A stretch of 6,046 nucleotides of DNA from Ilumatobacter sp. GTDB lineage: Bacteria; Actinomycetota; Acidimicrobiia; Acidimicrobiales; Ilumatobacteraceae. The stretch covers positions 1 to 6,046 of the forward strand of contig JAJCXU010000316.1 in the NCBI GenBank assembly GCA_029263275.1, in the 5' to 3' direction. The notes beneath the pieces are model-generated. The model did not search any database, was not told the DNA's origin, and saw only the letters and a list, made by a program, of their open reading frames with translations. A program made the position numbers and the translations under genes. Below, piece after piece: positions 5,601 through 6,046 of this stretch; within the stretch, counting starts at the first letter, position 1; every line of letters begins with the position of its first letter.

Positions 5601-6046
5601 CTCCTCGGGAAACTGTGGATCGGCACGATGTTCGCCACCACCGGTGAACGCCGGCTTAACGACCTCGGGCACCGGTTCGGTCGGCAGATCCTCCGGCTCG
5701 ATCTCGGGATCGGGGTCGTGGGGCAGATCGCCTTCTTCGATCGGCAGACCCTCGGGCAGGTCATCTTCAGCCAAGGGCCCGAATCCGTCGGTCGGAAACG
5801 GATCGGGCAGAGCGCCGTGGTCGCCACCGTCTGACCCAGTGACCGGCCGCTCACACGGGTGCGCGGCGACCACCGTCTCGGTCACGGTCTGGCGGTCTGG
5901 GTTCTCGTGGAGCGACTCGCGGCCCAGGTACCACATGACCGGCCACCAACCGTCGCTGTGCTTCTCGGCCGCGGACTTCCACTCCGACATCGCCTGCGAC
6001 ACGCTGACGAAGACCGCGCCACCGCGCAACGCGAGGTTCTCGGCGA
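2661..6046 (-). CDS. Large multidomain membrane-anchored protein with cysteine repeats and C-terminal NTF2-like domain, 5' partial
   Basis: A single open frame runs from the right edge to a TGA at 2661-2663, giving 1127 visible residues. A TTG at 6027-6029 could be a start (numbering here uses it as residue 1), but the frame stays open above it without a Shine-Dalgarno sequence, so the N-terminus is probably outside. I do not recognise the whole protein. Regions: 1-60 tryptophan-rich (WWPVMWY at 28-34); 72-128 acidic, proline-rich linker; 135-245 aromatic-rich unknown domain; 245-315 glycine-rich and partly hydrophobic; 328-395 acidic low-complexity linker; 396-590 unknown, beta-rich towards the end with ITDEDGNFEF at 568-577; 592-613 proline-rich; 619-638 likely membrane helix preceded by basic SRWNKLK; 669-744 three Cys-bounded repeats; 780-955 beta-rich domain; 960-1010 linker; 1012-1120 NTF2-like domain. 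Basic residues before the helix and Cys enrichment after it suggest N-in, C-out. Its role is unknown; an envelope or surface function is inferred. Confidence 0.85.
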   Translation of the reverse strand, partial: AENLALRGGAVFVSVSQAMSEWKSAAEKHSDGWWPVMWYLGRESLHENPDRQTVTETVVAAHPCERPVTGSDGGDHGALPDPFPTDGFGPLAEDDLPEGLPIEEGDLPHDPDPEIEPEDLPTEPVPEVVKPAFTGGGEHRADPQFPEENDWFRDLGERGGYFYLVQYFNRFREVRDDRFDSTVDELLPAGGFRTRPLGDGNCVDESRYHVVAYEQYATRVDQAYQVWRVDSQEAIDAIKAQRFKVTMPKGVGASTASGGAGATGEFAGLLAHQGGSLTGLLGTAGKALGWVGNAIDLMALESAPVPVGAGWTPVGYYLTTGSIVTDDDREQWMAESAPFPCPAAAADGDAASPRVESGAVDDGVSSATETADMGVRSDPGDSDAAEVTEGDADVAARPSPETIALWLENPKLVPVDQRDWAKTHLGYRGPVSGFGHGVTQPQAPEHQNDQWVIEREFNKEGMPILGLTTISTSNTPGEPLTGDGRKTTVIFTIDQFGQPIDRRQPYFMRFGLTAVATVRITIEQKTFRENIAMISVLGHYKRRLAGATSQHADGETESTVSPATAIRMALHAITDEDGNFEFKHPLPVVMDGTITTQPPAPERPDAEETPVPAATISPSRWNKLKTGVLVGAGVAAGGVTMSFCDGPSAKHFQDVALFEMQQDGAALEADIASCTAQDGVWDPDSGFCDVVPAVPDNDSDADNDADVAAGEACTDSGGTFDEATQTCGFADVTESCSPGGELDVDSGVCRYSPSAYSSSLGYWTNVPPTDDPPGGQRSSVSLEPEAVPWTPSPDTDIITHDAVVVAYQGEAHDQYLASTSFPCGAVTEEYRVHCPVGAAELPPGEFVVASMTLAGPIDPTGERLQYGVAFDGGTDENYLGRAPYEHDLFNDTELWYRLEISRDGERVMYADGFRDGVPNYPRHSSALAVEFADTVVFLIPRAELPADLAYRLTTFRNEGSQLEPPQAATAGGDVSGLDVSELSLVPELSVVAELGPDTPPDTPHVQERLPAPTDDGQTLLVTALVADLQERWNAAFATAEVDPVIEIFHPISVLGSADGCRAFVERIFPGAEQITLVWTPLEPVTEGGLVSYTVDVAVSYPTGTTEFSIALVVGNSGRLAPLFSCDA
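2670..2996 (-). other. C-terminal NTF2-like domain of the large protein
   Basis: Residues 1012-1120 begin with a long helix (LLVTALVADLQERWNAAFATAEVDPVIEIFHP, 1014-1045). A helix around DGCRAFVERIFPG (1053-1065) and four strands follow, including ITLVWTPLEP, GGLVSYTVDVAVSYP, TEFSIALVV and GRLAPLFSC. This order is that of the NTF2/SnoaL-like cone fold. Cys1055 and Cys1120 could form a disulfide closing the domain. The function may be ligand binding or oligomerisation; no catalytic residues can be claimed. Confidence 0.6.
3180..3518 (-). other. Beta-rich extracytoplasmic domain of the large protein
   Basis: Residues 838-950 alternate strands and turns: PGEFVVASMTLAG, LQYGVAFD, a loop with ENYLGRAPYEHDLFND, TELWYRLEISRDGE, a DGFRDG turn, ALAVEFADTVVFLIP, then AELPADLAYRLTTF. 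The order 'strand - YgvaFD - N-Y - ndTElWYrL - VVFLIPraEL' resembles an all-beta domain found in other exported bacterial proteins, but I cannot name the family. Cys818 and Cys829 just before it are likely paired. Confidence 0.45.
3798..4025 (-). repeat. Three Cys-bounded repeat modules of 14-15 residues
   Basis: Three units share the pattern C-(T/S)-x-x-(G)-G-x-x-D-x-x-(S/T)-x-x-C. They are Cys669-Cys683 (CTAQDGVWDPDSGFC), Cys708-Cys722 (CTDSGGTFDEATQTC) and Cys731-Cys744 (CSPGGELDVDSGVC, one residue shorter). Each probably forms a small disulfide-closed hairpin. Spacers differ: 24 residues including an Asp/Asn-rich run between units 1 and 2, and 8 residues between units 2 and 3. They sit just after the membrane helix, as expected of an extracytoplasmic stalk. 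Confidence 0.75.
4116..4175 (-). other. Likely single transmembrane helix of the large protein
   Basis: Residues 619-638 (LKTGVLVGAGVAAGGVTMSF) are uncharged after Lys620, small and hydrophobic, and follow the basic SRWNKLK. By the positive-inside rule the N-terminal side faces the cytoplasm. Cys639 follows directly, but the preceding M-S-F does not fit a lipobox. Confidence 0.6.
5145..5249 (-). other. Glycine-rich hydrophobic segment in the large protein
   Basis: Residues 261-295 (starting FAGLLAHQGG and continuing through a LLGTAGKALGWVGNAIDLMAL-like run) form a hydrophobic to amphipathic stretch. It follows a Gly/Ala/Ser linker (245-258). It could be a membrane-associated or second transmembrane segment, or just a buried helix; Lys281, Asp291 and several small residues weaken the membrane reading. 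If it does span the membrane, the topology proposed for the protein changes. Confidence 0.35.
5646..5816 (-). other. Acidic, proline-rich linker with DLP motifs
   Basis: Residues 72-128 of the large protein are dominated by Asp, Glu and Pro. D-L-P recurs at residues 90, 101 and 114 (followed by E, H and T), interleaved with DPDPEIEPE. This looks like a disordered spacer between the N-terminal part and the domain at 135-245, or a short-motif docking region. Low complexity, not a fold. Confidence 0.6.

Noticed and set aside
1..6046. CRISPR array, insertion sequence, integrase, tRNA or defence-system genes
   Set aside because: No spaced repeats, terminal inverted repeats with transposase, tRNA-like cloverleaf or known defence domains were seen on either strand.

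Overview
The window is GC-rich, with strong G/C preference at third codon positions, few lysine codons, and GTG/TTG among the possible starts. This fits a high-GC actinobacterium. An Acidimicrobiia-like host (Ilumatobacter/Iamia type) is a guess from overall protein style only; there is no rRNA or other marker gene to confirm it. Almost every base is coding. No tRNA, rRNA, CRISPR array, insertion sequence or integrase is visible.

Layout, left to right. (1) Bases 1-1572 hold three co-directional, overlapping plus-strand genes: the 3' part of a single-domain VOC (glyoxalase/dioxygenase fold) protein, a SnoaL/NTF2-like small protein, and an HpcH/HpaI-family class II aldolase. Overlaps of 17 bp and 4 bp (ATGA) imply one translationally coupled operon, probably a small catabolic or secondary carbon-metabolism cluster. 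The substrate cannot be read from the sequence. (2) After a 102-bp gap comes a plus-strand DUF808 (YedI-like) multi-pass membrane protein with its own strong Shine-Dalgarno sequence. (3) A 26-bp convergent gap carries a small hairpin. (4) From 2661 to the right edge, the minus strand is one very long open frame. It encodes at least 1127 residues and its N-terminus lies outside the window. I do not recognise the whole protein.

The long minus-strand protein is the unusual object. Its visible order is: an unrecognised N-terminal part, an acidic proline-rich linker, an unrecognised aromatic-rich domain, a glycine-rich hydrophobic patch, a second acidic linker, a beta-rich domain, one likely membrane helix, three short cysteine-bounded repeats with an Asp/Asn-rich spacer, a beta-rich domain, and a C-terminal NTF2-like domain. 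Eleven of its 14 visible cysteines lie after the putative membrane helix, mostly in close pairs. This supports an exported, disulfide-bonded C-terminal half. The domain combination may be an undescribed architecture of cell-envelope protein, but no enzymatic function can be assigned from sequence alone.
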